Source of the DNA: Candidatus Rokuibacteriota bacterium
GTDB taxonomy: Bacteria > Methylomirabilota > Methylomirabilia > Rokubacteriales > JACPHL01
Reading direction: 5' to 3'
Length of the DNA stretch: 23,872 nt
NCBI GenBank assembly: GCA_016188625.1
Contig: JACPHL010000231.1
Span: 1 to 23,872, forward strand
The stretch's first letter is position 1. Every line of letters starts with the position of its first letter. The notes under the pieces were generated by a model that was given only the letters and a program-made list of their open reading frames with translations, had not been told where the DNA came from and did not search any database. Shown here piece by piece: positions 1-9,094 of the stretch. Position numbers and translations under genes: made by a program.

Positions 1-2075
1 TTCCCCGCGTCGAAGAAGAGCGCGGCGCGGAGGCGCGCGATCAGCGGGATGAGGAGCTCGGCGTTGAACAGGAGCTCCTTGTCGCCGCCGATCCTGGCCC
101 CGGTCTCATCCCGGGGGGAGACCGAGCGCGTCCGCTGGCCGCGCAGGGTGGTGGGGCCGCCCAGGAAGACGCGCTCGAAGAGCGGGACCTCCTTCCCCCC
201 GAACCCCCCGGCGATACCCCCCTCCCCCCGCCCGCCGAACACCCAGCCGTAGAACGGCAGGGGGAAGAACCACGAGGTCTCCCCGATCAGCTTGTAGAAG
301 CGGTTGTCGCCCCCCAGCCCGGCCGTCTCCAGGGAGAGCGAGTGGCGCGAGCCCCGGGTCGGCTCGAAGACGTTGTCCCGGCTGTCCCGGACGCCGGCGA
401 AGGTCACCCCGGAGGTGATCGAGGTCCCCTCGGCCTCGAGGAGCGTCCTCGAGGCCTCCTCCCCGATGTCGAAGACCTTCACCCGCTCCAGCTTGTAGGT
501 CCCGAACCCCCGGATGAACTCGGTGAACGGGTAGCTGAAGCGGAGGTCCCCCCCGACCGCCTTGCGGCTGAAGTCGTTGAAGGCCCTGGTGCTGTTGTAG
601 ATGTCGAACCCGGCCGAGAGGGGCATGTCGAAGAGGTAGGGCTCGGTGAAGCCGAGGTTGGCGAGCCGCGAGCGGCTCCCCACCCGGAGTTGGAGGAACA
701 GCTCCTGGCCGCGGCCGAAGAGGTTGCGCTGGCTGACGTCCAGGGTCCCGATCAGCTTGTCCAGGGAGCTGAAGCCGGCGCCCACGCTGAACAGGCCGGT
801 GGGGCGCTCCGTGACCTCGATGTTGACCACGATCTGGTCGGGCGCCGAGCCCGGGGCGCTGGTGATGTTGACCTCGTCGAAGAAGCCCAGGTTGAAGAGG
901 CGCTGCCGGCTCCGGATCAGCTTCTGGACCGTGAAGAGCTCACCCTCGACGAGGCGGAGCTCCCGGCGGAGGACCTTCTCGGAGCTCTTGGTGTTGCCGC
1001 TGATGTTGATCCGCTCCACATAGACCTCGGGCCCCTCCCTGATCTCGAAGGTCACGTGGACCAGCCGCGTCTTCGCCTCGGTGCTGGTCTGGGGGAAGAC
1101 CTCGGCGAAGGCCCGGCCGATGGAGGAGTAGAGCTCCGTGATGGCCGAGACGTCCCGCCGGAGCTTCGAGCGGCTGAAGACCTCGCCCTCCCGGATCCGG
1201 ATCTGCCGGCGGATCTCCCGCTCGGGGAGAACCTGGTTGCCGGTGACCTCGATCCGCCCGAATCGGAACTGTGGCCCCTCGACCACCTGGATCCGGAGGA
1301 CGAGGCGATTGACGGTCTCGTCCACGACGATCTCATGGGACTCGATCCGGGCCTGGATGTGGCCGTGGTCGGCGTACAGGGCGAGGATCCGGTCGATGTC
1401 GTCCTCGAACTCCTCCCGCTGGACGGTCCCCCGGAAGAAGAGGTACTGCCGCGCCTTGGTCTTCATGGCGCCCCTGAGCTGGGACGCGGAGAGGGCCTGG
1501 TTGCCGACGAACTCGATGTGGTCGATCTTGAGCTTCAGCCCCTCCTCGATCTGGAAGACGACCTTGACGTCCCCCTCTGGGGTCCGCTCGGTCACGGGGG
1601 TGACCTTGGCCCGGAAGTGTCCCAACTCCGCGTAGCGGGCGCGGATCCGCTCCTCGGCCTTCTGGATGTCCACCGGATTGTAGAGGGTCCCGAGGCGAAG
1701 CTCGGCCTTCTCCTGGAGCTCGTCGGTCTTGATGGCCCTGTTCCCCTCGAAGCGGATCTCCCGGACGAGGGGGCGCTCCACCAGCACGAAGGTGACCTTC
1801 ACCCCGCCCTCGAAGTCCTCCACCCTGAGCTGGACGTCGTCGAAGAACCCCAGGGCGAAGATCGCCTTCACGTCCTCGCGCAAGGCCGCGGGGACGAAGG
1901 GGTCGCCGATCTTAGTCTGGATGCGACCCAGGATGACGGCGTCCTGGATCCGCCGGTTCCCCTCGAGGGCGACCTCCTTGACGGTGATGGGCCGCTCCTG
2001 CGCCCAGCCGGAGCCAGCCGGGCCCAGCAGGGCGCACACAAAAAAAAGGACGAGCCCTCGCCCTCTCGGCGTCAT
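1..2075 (-). CDS. bamA: Outer membrane protein assembly factor BamA (3' end beyond window)
   Basis: Omp85-family protein that inserts beta-barrel proteins into the outer membrane. About 691 codons are visible from an ATG at 2075; the last part of the barrel runs off the left edge, since the family is usually 750-810 residues. Residues 1-26 look like a Sec signal peptide (basic start, hydrophobic stretch, cleavage after ...GWAQ). Residues about 28-420 contain a series of POTRA-type repeats with recurring F-x-G-N and GxFx[DE] patterns. The barrel begins near residue 425. The conserved loop-6 arginine-glycine is present as L-R-G-Q (R645, G646) where most BamA proteins have VRG[FY]. The Shine-Dalgarno is modest (GGTGAGG, 3 bases before ATG). 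The gene follows clpC after 60 bp with no terminator visible, so co-transcription with clpC is likely. Confidence 0.93.
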   Translation of the reverse strand, partial: MTPRGRGLVLFFVCALLGPAGSGWAQERPITVKEVALEGNRRIQDAVILGRIQTKIGDPFVPAALREDVKAIFALGFFDDVQLRVEDFEGGVKVTFVLVERPLVREIRFEGNRAIKTDELQEKAELRLGTLYNPVDIQKAEERIRARYAELGHFRAKVTPVTERTPEGDVKVVFQIEEGLKLKIDHIEFVGNQALSASQLRGAMKTKARQYLFFRGTVQREEFEDDIDRILALYADHGHIQARIESHEIVVDETVNRLVLRIQVVEGPQFRFGRIEVTGNQVLPEREIRRQIRIREGEVFSRSKLRRDVSAITELYSSIGRAFAEVFPQTSTEAKTRLVHVTFEIREGPEVYVERINISGNTKSSEKVLRRELRLVEGELFTVQKLIRSRQRLFNLGFFDEVNITSAPGSAPDQIVVNIEVTERPTGLFSVGAGFSSLDKLIGTLDVSQRNLFGRGQELFLQLRVGSRSRLANLGFTEPYLFDMPLSAGFDIYNSTRAFNDFSRKAVGGDLRFSYPFTEFIRGFGTYKLERVKVFDIGEEASRTLLEAEGTSITSGVTFAGVRDSRDNVFEPTRGSRHSLSLETAGLGGDNRFYKLIGETSWFFPLPFYGWVFGGRGEGGIAGGFGGKEVPLFERVFLGGPTTLRGQRTRSVSPRDETGARIGGDKELLFNAELLIPLIARLRAALFFDAG

Positions 2076-2135
2076 GGGCCTCACCAGAGGGGGACAGTCC
2101 GTACCCGCCGAATGGCGCGGGCTGGGGGGCAGGGA

Positions 2136-4583
2136 TCAGTGCTCCGCCAGCTCCAGGGAAGGCTCAACGGTGATCGGCGCGAAGGTGAACTCCTCGCCCT
2201 CCGCCCGGACCTCCATCCGGGACCCTTCCTGGAACTGGCCGCGCACGATGGCCTCGGCCAGCGGGTCTTCGATGAACTTCTGGATGGTGCGCCGGAGCTG
2301 CCGCGCCCCGTAGGTGGGGTCGAACCCCTTCCGGAGCAGTAGGTCCTCGGCGGCCGGGGTCAGCTCGATCTGGATGTTCTTCTCCAGGAGCTGCTGGTTG
2401 ACCCGGCCGATCATGAGGCGGACGATCCCCCTGATGTGCTCCTCGGAGAGGACGTGGAAGACCACGACCTCGTCGATCCGGTTCAGGAACTCGGGGCGGA
2501 AGGCCCGCTTGAGCTCGTCCAGCACCCGCTCCTTCATCCGCTCGTAGCTGTCCTCGGCCGACTCCTGGAGGAACCCCGGGCTCGTCCGCTTCCCGATCAG
2601 CTGGGTCCCCAGATTGGAGGTCATGATCAAGATGGCATTCTTGAAGTCCACCACGTGTCCCAGGGAGTCGGTGAGGCGGCCGTCGTCCAGGACCTGGAGG
2701 AGCATGTTGAAGACGTCGGGGTGGGCCTTCTCGATCTCGTCGAAGAGGACCACCGAGTAGGGCCGCCGCCGGACCTTCTCGGTCAGGTAGCCGCCCTCCT
2801 CGTACCCCACGTAGCCGGGCGGGGCCCCCAGCAGCCGGGAGACGGAGAACTTCTCCATGTACTCGGACATGTCGATCCGGATCAGGGCGTTCTCGTCCCC
2901 GAAGAGGAACTCCGCCAGGGCCCGAGCCAGCTCGGTCTTCCCCACCCCGGTCGGGCCCAGGAAGACGAAGGAGCCGACCGGGCGCTTGGCGTCCTTCAGG
3001 CCGGCCCGCGAGCGCCGGATGGCGCGGGCGACCGCGCGGAGGGCGGCGTCCTGACCGATGATCCGCTGGTGGAGGGCCTCCTCCATCCGGGCCAGCTTCT
3101 CCGACTCCTTCTCCTCCAGGCGGGCCAGGGGGATGCCCGTCCAGCGGGAGACGATGTACTCGATGTCCTCCTCCCCGACCACGGACGTCTGGTGGGCCCG
3201 GTTTTTCTCCCACTCCCGCTTCAGCTCCTCGTCCCGGGCGCGGAGGTGCTTCTCCTTTTCGCGGAGGGAGGCGGCCTTCTCGAACTCCTGCGCCTCCAGG
3301 AACATGTCCTTCTCCCGCACCACGCGCTCGATCTCCCGATCGAGCTCCTTGATCTGCGGCGGCGGGGTCATGGCCATGAGCCGGGTCCGCGAGGCCGCCT
3401 CGTCGATGACGTCGATGGCCTTGTCGGGGAGCTGGCGCTCGGTGATGTAGCGGTCGGCCAGCTTGACCGCCGCGTCGATGGCCTCGTCGGTGATCTTCAC
3501 CCGGTGGTGGGCCTCGTACTTGGGCCGGAGCCCCCGGATGATGTCCACGGACTCGGGGATGGAGGGGGCCCGCACGATGATGGGCTGGAAGCGCCGCTCC
3601 AGGGCCCCGTCCTTCTCGATGTGCTTTCTGTACTCGTCCAGGGTGGTGGCCCCGATGCACTGGATCTCGCCCCGGGACAGGGCGGGCTTGAGCATGTTGG
3701 AGGCGTCGATGGCCCCCTCGGCCGCCCCCGCCCCGATCAAGGTGTGCAGCTCGTCGAGGAAGAGGATGACGTTCTCCGACTGGCGGATCTCCTTCATGAC
3801 GGCCTTGAGGCGCTCCTCGAACTGGCCGCGGTACTTGGTGCCGGCGACCAGGGCCCCGAGGTCGAGCTGGAGGAGGCGCTTGCCGATCAGGACGTCCGGG
3901 ACGTCGTGGTTGACGATCTTCTGGGCGAGCCCCTCCACGATGGCGGTCTTCCCCACCCCGGGTTCGCCGATCAGGACCGGGTTGTTCTTGGTCCGGCGGG
4001 AGAGGATCTGGATGACCCGCTCGATCTCCGTCTCGCGGCCGATGACCGGGTCGAGCTTCCCCTCCCGGGCGAGCTGGGTGAGGTCGCGGGCGAACTCGTC
4101 GAGGACCGGGGTCTGGCTGCGCTTCTTGGGCCGGGTGGGGGAGTACTGGTCCCCCAGGAGGCCCAGGGTCTCCTGGCGGACCTCGTCGAGGCGGGCCCCG
4201 AGCGACTCCAGGATCTTGGCCGCGATGGACTGGCCTTCCTTCATGATCCCCAGGAGGAGGTGCTCGGTCCCGATGTAGTTGTGACCGAGCTGGCGCGCCT
4301 CCTCGATGGAGAGCTCGAGGACCCGCTTCGCCTGCGGGGTGAAGGGGACCTCGCCGAAGGTCAGGGTCTTGGGGAACCCGCCCAGGGCCCGCTCGACCTC
4401 GCCCTTGACCGTCTCCAGGCGCAGACTGAGGCGCTGCAGCACCGCGGTGGCGATCCCCTCGCCGTCGCGGATCAGCCCCAGCAGGATGTGCTCCGTCCCG
4501 ACGAAATCGTGGCGGAACCGCCCGGCCTCTTCCCGCGCCAGGATGATGACCCGCCTCGCCCGCTCGGTGAATCGCTCGAACAC
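2136..4583 (-). CDS. clpC: ClpC-type AAA+ unfoldase (Clp protease ATP-binding subunit)
   Basis: Cytoplasmic hexameric unfoldase that feeds substrates to ClpP. At 815 residues it has the family's full length. In order: double Clp N-domain (about 1-145), first AAA+ module with Walker A GEPGVGKT (206-213) and Walker B ILFLDE (about 273-278), a UVR-type helical middle insert (about 415-455) typical of ClpC rather than ClpA, and a second AAA+ module with Walker A GPTGVGKT (543-550). A P-G-F tripeptide at 669-671, after the second-module TSN motif, fits the ClpP-docking loop ([LIV]-G-[FL] in the family), so it probably works with ClpP. The start is a GTG at 4583 preceded by a near-perfect Shine-Dalgarno (GGAGGTGA). 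A consensus -10 lies about 50 bases upstream. No McsB or McsA gene is seen nearby. Confidence 0.95.
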   Translation of the reverse strand: MFERFTERARRVIILAREEAGRFRHDFVGTEHILLGLIRDGEGIATAVLQRLSLRLETVKGEVERALGGFPKTLTFGEVPFTPQAKRVLELSIEEARQLGHNYIGTEHLLLGIMKEGQSIAAKILESLGARLDEVRQETLGLLGDQYSPTRPKKRSQTPVLDEFARDLTQLAREGKLDPVIGRETEIERVIQILSRRTKNNPVLIGEPGVGKTAIVEGLAQKIVNHDVPDVLIGKRLLQLDLGALVAGTKYRGQFEERLKAVMKEIRQSENVILFLDELHTLIGAGAAEGAIDASNMLKPALSRGEIQCIGATTLDEYRKHIEKDGALERRFQPIIVRAPSIPESVDIIRGLRPKYEAHHRVKITDEAIDAAVKLADRYITERQLPDKAIDVIDEAASRTRLMAMTPPPQIKELDREIERVVREKDMFLEAQEFEKAASLREKEKHLRARDEELKREWEKNRAHQTSVVGEEDIEYIVSRWTGIPLARLEEKESEKLARMEEALHQRIIGQDAALRAVARAIRRSRAGLKDAKRPVGSFVFLGPTGVGKTELARALAEFLFGDENALIRIDMSEYMEKFSVSRLLGAPPGYVGYEEGGYLTEKVRRRPYSVVLFDEIEKAHPDVFNMLLQVLDDGRLTDSLGHVVDFKNAILIMTSNLGTQLIGKRTSPGFLQESAEDSYERMKERVLDELKRAFRPEFLNRIDEVVVFHVLSEEHIRGIVRLMIGRVNQQLLEKNIQIELTPAAEDLLLRKGFDPTYGARQLRRTIQKFIEDPLAEAIVRGQFQEGSRMEVRAEGEEFTFAPITVEPSLELAEH

Positions 4584-4638
4584 TCCCTCACCTCCCCGGG
4601 CATCCGCCCCCGAGGGCCGGACCCCCGATACGCCTCAC

Positions 4639-4644
4639 ATTATA
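4639..4644 (-). promoter_or_regulatory. Probable clpC(-bamA) promoter -10 element
   Basis: The minus strand reads TATAAT, a perfect -10, in an otherwise very G+C-rich gap. The -35 region 17 bases upstream is poor (TGGCGG). A start about 7 bases downstream would give a leader of about 50 nt that carries the strong clpC Shine-Dalgarno. Confidence 0.55.
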
Positions 4645-4693
4645 CCCAGGCCTCCGCGGCCCCGCCAGAAAAAATTCTCCCCGGCCGGCCCGC

Positions 4694-5569
4694 TCAGTCG
4701 ATGGGCGCCCCCTCCTGCTGGACCAGCTCCCGGAAGGCCTTCATGAGCCGGAGGGTGATCTGCCCCGGCACCCCGCCCCCGATCGGCCGCCCGTCCACCC
4801 GGACCACCGGGACCACCTCGGCCCCGGTCCCGGTCAGGAAGCACTCGTCGGCGTTGTAGAGGGTGTGGAGGGTGAAGAGGTGCTCCTCCGCGGGGACCCC
4901 CTCCCGGGCGGCCAGCTCCAGGACCGCGTTCCGGGTGATCCCCACCAGGATCCCGGCGATGGGCGGGGGGGTGATGAGGGTGCCCTTGACCACGCTGAAG
5001 ACGTTGTCGGCGGTGGCCTCGGCCACGTAGCCGTCGTGGGTGAGCATGATCCCCTCCGGCGCGCCCATCCGGTTCACCTCGAGGCGGCCCAGGATCTGGT
5101 TCAGGTAGTTCAGCGACTTGATGTTGGGGTTCAGGGCCTGGTGGATGTTCTTGCGGGTGGAGACGGTCACCACCTCCATCCCCCTCTCGTAGAGCTCCCC
5201 GGGGTAGAGGGAGATGGTGTCGGTGATGATGATGACCGAGGGGCGCGGGCACTTGCGGGGGTCGAGGCCGAGGTCGCCCACCCCCCGGCTCACCACCAGC
5301 CGGATGTAGGCGTCCCGGAGCCCGTTCGCCCGGAGGGTGGCGAGCACGGCCTGCCGCAGCTCGTCGCGGCCCAGGGGGATCTCGAGCATGAGGGTCCGGG
5401 CCCCGGCCCAGAGCCGGTCCAGGTGCTGGTCCAGCCGGAAGACCCGCCCGCCGTACGCCCGGATCCCCTCGAAGACGCCGTCGCCGTAGAGGAAGCCGTG
5501 GTCCAGGACCGAGATCTTCGCCTCGTCCTTCGGGTAGAGCGTGCCGTCGATCCAGTACTTGAGCGCCAT
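4694..5569 (-). CDS. ilvE: Branched-chain amino acid aminotransferase (class IV, PLP)
   Basis: Transfers the amino group between glutamate and the 2-oxo acids of valine, leucine and isoleucine in the cytoplasm. It is 291 residues long, within the family range. The N-terminal W-I-D-G motif and the DHGFLYGDGVFEG block (about 23-35) are typical. K151 in NIKSLNYL is the Schiff-base lysine. The EATADNVF block (about 184-191) corresponds to the phosphate-binding E-x-x-x-x-N-[IV]-F motif. Start ATG at 5569 follows a good AGGAGG with four C bases between, and the stop of lolD lies just upstream, so it is the last gene of the lysS-lolC-lolD-ilvE run. D-amino acid aminotransferase or ADC lyase are alternative class IV members, but the RGVGDLGLDPRKC stretch favours IlvE. 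Confidence 0.9.
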   Translation of the reverse strand: MALKYWIDGTLYPKDEAKISVLDHGFLYGDGVFEGIRAYGGRVFRLDQHLDRLWAGARTLMLEIPLGRDELRQAVLATLRANGLRDAYIRLVVSRGVGDLGLDPRKCPRPSVIIITDTISLYPGELYERGMEVVTVSTRKNIHQALNPNIKSLNYLNQILGRLEVNRMGAPEGIMLTHDGYVAEATADNVFSVVKGTLITPPPIAGILVGITRNAVLELAAREGVPAEEHLFTLHTLYNADECFLTGTGAEVVPVVRVDGRPIGGGVPGQITLRLMKAFRELVQQEGAPID

Positions 5570-5577
5570 GGGGCCTC

Positions 5578-6288
5578 CTACTCGGCCACGGCCCGGCCGT
5601 CCACCAGGCGGAGCACCCGCTCCGCCCGCCGGGCGAGCTCGACATTGTGGGTCGCGATCACGAAGGTCACCCCCCGCTCGGCCTGGAGCCGCCCGAGCAG
5701 CTCGAAGATCGACTCGCTGGTCTTGGCGTCCAGGTTGCCGGTGGGCTCGTCGGCCAGGATGGCGGCAGGGCGGCCCACCAGGGCGCGGGCCAGGGCGACC
5801 CGCTGCTGCTCCCCGCCGGAGAGCTCCCCGGGGCGGTGCTGGTACCGGTCGGTCAGGCCGACCTCCCGGAGGGCATCCAGGGCCGCCGCCTGGGCCTCGG
5901 CCAGGGGGCGGCGCTGGATGAGGGCCGGCAGCATGGCGTTCTCCAGGGCCGAGAACTCGGCGAGGAGGTTGTAGAGCTGGAAGACGAAGCCGACCTCGGA
6001 GCGCCGGAAGCGCGCCAGCTCGACGTCGGAGCGGGCGTAGAGGTCCTCGCCCCGGAAGAGGACCCGCCCGCCCGTGGGTCGATCCAGGGCCCCGAGGAGG
6101 TGCAGCAGGGTGGACTTCCCCACCCCGGAGGCCCCGACGATCGCCACCATCTCCCCCCGCCGGACGGTCAGGTGGACGCCCTTCAGGACCCGCAATACCT
6201 CCCCCGTGGTCCGGTACTCCTTCTGGAGGTCCTCGGCCGCGAAGAGGATGGGGGCCTCCGGGTCGCCGGGCGGGCGCCGCTCACTCAT
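5578..6288 (-). CDS. lolD: Lipoprotein-releasing ABC transporter ATP-binding protein LolD
   Basis: Cytoplasmic ATPase of the Lol machine that extracts mature lipoproteins from the inner membrane for delivery to the outer membrane. It is 236 residues long. Walker A is GASGVGKS (52-59), the Q-loop glutamine is Q104 in FVFQLYNLL, the signature is LSGGEQQRV (about 156-164), Walker B plus catalytic glutamate is ILADEPTGNLD, and the H-loop is ATHN. The FQ-x-YNLL-x-EF/L context and the MacB-like subclass fit LolD. The start overlaps the stop of the permease gene by 8 bases (ATGAGTGA), which couples their translation and supports a shared complex. By sequence alone it could serve another MacB-type exporter; the permease next door makes Lol the better call. 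Confidence 0.9.
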   Translation of the reverse strand: MSERRPPGDPEAPILFAAEDLQKEYRTTGEVLRVLKGVHLTVRRGEMVAIVGASGVGKSTLLHLLGALDRPTGGRVLFRGEDLYARSDVELARFRRSEVGFVFQLYNLLAEFSALENAMLPALIQRRPLAEAQAAALDALREVGLTDRYQHRPGELSGGEQQRVALARALVGRPAAILADEPTGNLDAKTSESIFELLGRLQAERGVTFVIATHNVELARRAERVLRLVDGRAVAE

Positions 6289-7516
6289 AGCGGAGGACCT
6301 CGACGGGGTCCAGGCGCGCGGCCTGGCGGGACGGGTAGAGGGTGGCCAGGAAGGAGAGGACCAGGGCCGCGACGGCGATCAGCACCAAGTCCCAGGTGTG
6401 CATCCGCATGGGCAGCTCCGAGAGCTGGTAGACGTCGCCGGGGATCTTCACGATGTGGTAGGTCTCCTGGAGGTACCCGATCAGGGTCCCCAGGGCGGCG
6501 CCGACCGCGGTCCCCACCACCCCGATCAGGACCCCCTCGGCCATGAAGATGAGGGAGATGCTCCGGGCGGTCGCCCCCAGGGCCTTCAGGATGCCGATCT
6601 CCTTGCGCTTCTCCGCCACCATGAGGATGAGGTGGCTGATGATGGCAAAGGCGGCGACGAAGATGATGAGGGTGAGGATGATGAACATGGCGGTCTTCTC
6701 GAGCTGGATGGCCGCGAAGAGGTTCCGGTTCATGTCCATCCAGTCGCGGGTCCAGTAGGGGAACCCCAGGCGCTCCTGGAGGGCCAGCGCCACCGCCCGG
6801 GCCTGGAAGACGTCCCGGACCCGGACCTCGATCCCCGTCACCCGCCCCCCGAGGTCGGCGAAGGCCTGGGCGGTCCCGAGGGAGGTGTAGGCCAGGGCCG
6901 CGTCGTACTCGTAGAGGCCGACCTCGAAGATCCCCTTCACCGTGAGCCGCCGCATCTTGGGGACCATCCCCGTGGCCGTCATCACCCCCTGGGGCGAGAT
7001 CAGGGTCACCGGGTCGCCCACGAAGACGCCGAGGGTCCGGGCGAGCTCCCGGCCCAGGATGACCCCGGGCTCCGGTCCGGCCAGGGCCTCGAGGCTCCCC
7101 TCCGTCACCCGCCGGGCCAGCTCCTCCCGCTCCGCGACCGGGTCGATCCCCCGGAGGACGGCGCCGGTCGCCTGGCGGTCGTGGGCCACCATCACCTGCT
7201 GGAGGACGAAGGGGGCCGCGCTCCTCACGCCGGGGACCTCGAGCACGGCGGGCAGGAGGGCCTCGGGCCGCTCGATCCCCTGGCCGCCGGAGTCCAGGAC
7301 GAGGACGTGGGCCGTGGCCCCCAGGATCTTCCCCCTGAGCTCCTCCTCGAACCCGGACATGACGGCCAGGACCACGATGAGGGCCATGACCCCGAGGGCC
7401 ATCCCCGCCATGGCGATCACGGTCAGGAGGGAGAGGAACCCCCGCCGGCCCCGGGCCCGGAGGTAGCGCAGGCCGACGAAGAGCTCGAAGGGGAGGCTCC
7501 GCATCCGGCGGGTCAC
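6281..7516 (-). CDS. lolC: Lipoprotein-releasing permease, LolC/LolE family
   Basis: Inner-membrane subunit of the lipoprotein-releasing ABC transporter, 411 residues. The topology is FtsX/MacB-like: one membrane segment near 29-53 after a basic N-terminus, a large periplasmic domain, then a three-helix C-terminal block with the EKRKEIGILKALGA coupling-helix motif. It ends in the typical ...YPSRQAARLDPVEVLRYE pattern. The chosen start is GTG at 7516, because GGGAG lies 8 bases upstream; ATG at 7504 is an alternative. The gene begins 3 bp after the lysS stop. Only one permease gene accompanies lolD here, so the complex may use two copies of one subunit (as in LolDF systems) or a second permease encoded elsewhere. 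Whether it is closer to LolC, LolE or LolF cannot be decided by eye. Confidence 0.9.
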   Translation of the reverse strand: MTRRMRSLPFELFVGLRYLRARGRRGFLSLLTVIAMAGMALGVMALIVVLAVMSGFEEELRGKILGATAHVLVLDSGGQGIERPEALLPAVLEVPGVRSAAPFVLQQVMVAHDRQATGAVLRGIDPVAEREELARRVTEGSLEALAGPEPGVILGRELARTLGVFVGDPVTLISPQGVMTATGMVPKMRRLTVKGIFEVGLYEYDAALAYTSLGTAQAFADLGGRVTGIEVRVRDVFQARAVALALQERLGFPYWTRDWMDMNRNLFAAIQLEKTAMFIILTLIIFVAAFAIISHLILMVAEKRKEIGILKALGATARSISLIFMAEGVLIGVVGTAVGAALGTLIGYLQETYHIVKIPGDVYQLSELPMRMHTWDLVLIAVAALVLSFLATLYPSRQAARLDPVEVLRYE

Positions 7517-7519
7517 CCG

Positions 7520-9019
7520 TCAGGCTCCCGGGGGCTGGGGGCGGAGGAGGGGGACGCGGATGACGTCGCGGATCGAGGCCTGATCGGCGAAGAGCATCGT
7601 CAGGCGGTCGATCCCGATCCCCTCCCCCGCGGTGGGGGGCATCCCGTACTCCAGGGCCCGGAGGAAATCCTCGTCCACCCGGTGGGCCTCCTCGTCCCCC
7701 GCGGCCCGGAGGGCCGCCTGCGCCCGGAACCGCTCGGCCTGCTCGCTGGGGTCGTTCAGCTCCGAGTAGGCGTTGGCGATCTCCTTCTCGGCGATGAACA
7801 GCTCGAAGCGCTCGACGAGGTGGGGGGCGTCCCGTTTCCGCTTCGCCAGGGGGGAGAGGTCCAGGGGGAAGTCGATCACGAACGTCGGCCGGATCAGGGT
7901 CGGCTCGACCGCGGCCTCGAACAGCTCCTTGACGACGCGGGCCCACGGGGCCTCGGGCGGCGGCTCGATGCCGCGCCGCGCGGCCAGGATCCGGACGGCC
8001 TCTGGATCCTCGATCTCATCCCGCGAGGTCTCGAGGGCCCGGGCCAGGCCCTCCAGGTAGCCGACCCGGGGCCAGGGCGGCGCCAGGTCGATCTCCCGCC
8101 CCTGATAGCGGAGCGTCGTCCCCCCCAGGAGGGTCCGGGCCAGGTGCACGATCAGCTCCTCGGTGAGCTCCATGAGGTCCCGGTAGTCGGCGTACGCCTG
8201 GTAGAACTCGAGCATGGTGAACTCGGGGTTGTGCTCGGTGGAGATCCCCTCGTTCCGGAAGTTGCGGTTGATCTCGTAGACCCGGTCGAAGCCGCCGACC
8301 ACCAGCCGCTTGAGGTAGAGCTCCGGGGCGATCCGGAGGTAGAGCTCGAGGTCGAGGGCGTGGCTGCTGGTGACGAAGGGGCGGGCCGCCGCGCCGCCGG
8401 GGAGCGGCTGCATCATGGGGGTCTCCACCTCGAGGAACCCGCGGGCGTCCAGGAACTCCCGGGTCGCCTGGACGAGCCGGCTCCGGAGGCGGAAGACCTC
8501 GCGCACCTCCGGGTTCACCAGGAGGTCCACGTAGCGCTGCCGGTAGCGGGTCTCGACGTCCTTGAGGCCGTGCCACTTCTCCGGCAGGGGGCGGAGGGAC
8601 TTGGCCAGGAAGCCCCAGGCCTTGACCTCGACCGTGAGCTCCCCGGTCCGGGTGCGGAAGAGCTGGCCGGTCACCCCGACGAAGTCGCCCACGTCGAGGG
8701 CGGTGAAGAGCTCGTACTCCCGGCCGAGGAGATCGGCCCGGGCGTAGAGCTGGATCGCGCCGGTGTAGTCCTGGAGGCTGGCGAAGCAGGCCTTGCCGTG
8801 GTGGCGGACCGCGCGGATCCGCCCCGCCAGGGTGACCGGGCCCGCCCCCTTCAGCTCGTCGGCGGTCGCCCCCTCCCAGCGCTCGCGGAGGCGACCCGCC
8901 CAGTCCGAGACCGGATAGCGGGCCCCGAAGGGATCGAGCCCGGCGCGGCGGAGGGCCTCGAGCTTCTCCCGTCGGCGACGGATCAGCTCGTTGGCATCGG
9001 CGTCGGCAGGGACCATCAC
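7520..9019 (-). CDS. lysS: Lysyl-tRNA synthetase, class II
   Basis: Charges tRNA(Lys) with lysine. It is 499 residues, the usual bacterial class II length. An OB-fold anticodon-binding domain (about 60-140, with VTLAGRI and the HGKACFASLQD block) precedes the class II catalytic core. Motif 2 is FRNEGI (about 254-259) followed by HNPEFTMLEFYQAYADY. Motif 3 is GEGIGIDRLTML (about 465-476). The KEIANAYSELNDP segment is diagnostic for LysS. The start is either GTG 9019 or the adjacent ATG 9016; GAGGGTGG lies just upstream and both spacings are possible. It has its own promoter-like sequence (TTGACA, 18 bp, CATACT) in the 75-bp gap after prfB, so it probably heads the lysS-lolC-lolD-ilvE unit. Confidence 0.96.
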   Translation of the reverse strand: MMVPADADANELIRRRREKLEALRRAGLDPFGARYPVSDWAGRLRERWEGATADELKGAGPVTLAGRIRAVRHHGKACFASLQDYTGAIQLYARADLLGREYELFTALDVGDFVGVTGQLFRTRTGELTVEVKAWGFLAKSLRPLPEKWHGLKDVETRYRQRYVDLLVNPEVREVFRLRSRLVQATREFLDARGFLEVETPMMQPLPGGAAARPFVTSSHALDLELYLRIAPELYLKRLVVGGFDRVYEINRNFRNEGISTEHNPEFTMLEFYQAYADYRDLMELTEELIVHLARTLLGGTTLRYQGREIDLAPPWPRVGYLEGLARALETSRDEIEDPEAVRILAARRGIEPPPEAPWARVVKELFEAAVEPTLIRPTFVIDFPLDLSPLAKRKRDAPHLVERFELFIAEKEIANAYSELNDPSEQAERFRAQAALRAAGDEEAHRVDEDFLRALEYGMPPTAGEGIGIDRLTMLFADQASIRDVIRVPLLRPQPPGA

Positions 9020-9050
9020 GCGCCACCCTCGGTCGAGAAATGTTTCACGT

Positions 9051-9080
9051 AGTATGGCCGAGCCGCCGGGGGGGTGTCAA
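9051..9080 (-). promoter_or_regulatory. lysS promoter (perfect -35, near-consensus -10)
   Basis: On the minus strand TTGACA (9075-9080) is followed after 18 bases by CATACT (9051-9056). A start near 9044 gives a leader of about 25 nt that includes the GAGGGTGG ribosome-binding region. It occupies the only sizeable gap between prfB and lysS. Confidence 0.6.
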
Positions 9081-9094
9081 GGAACCCGCCTGCA

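Noticed and set aside
2164-3660. Minus-strand frame of 498 codons inside clpC
   Set aside because: It is the +1 shadow of clpC with Gly/Arg/Pro-rich low-complexity translation and no independent signals.
4660-4700. Intrinsic terminator after ilvE (GGGCCGGCCGGGG followed by six T)
   Set aside because: The palindrome CCGGCCGG has no room for a loop, and I could not draw a stable stem directly before the T-run. The T-run alone is weak evidence.
342-4859. Very long plus-strand open frames opposite bamA and clpC (and similar ones opposite lolC/lysS and smc)
   Set aside because: They are antisense shadows produced by extreme third-position G+C. Their translations are low-complexity Leu/Gly/Glu/Arg/Pro mixtures with no domains, while the minus-strand frames have clear motifs.
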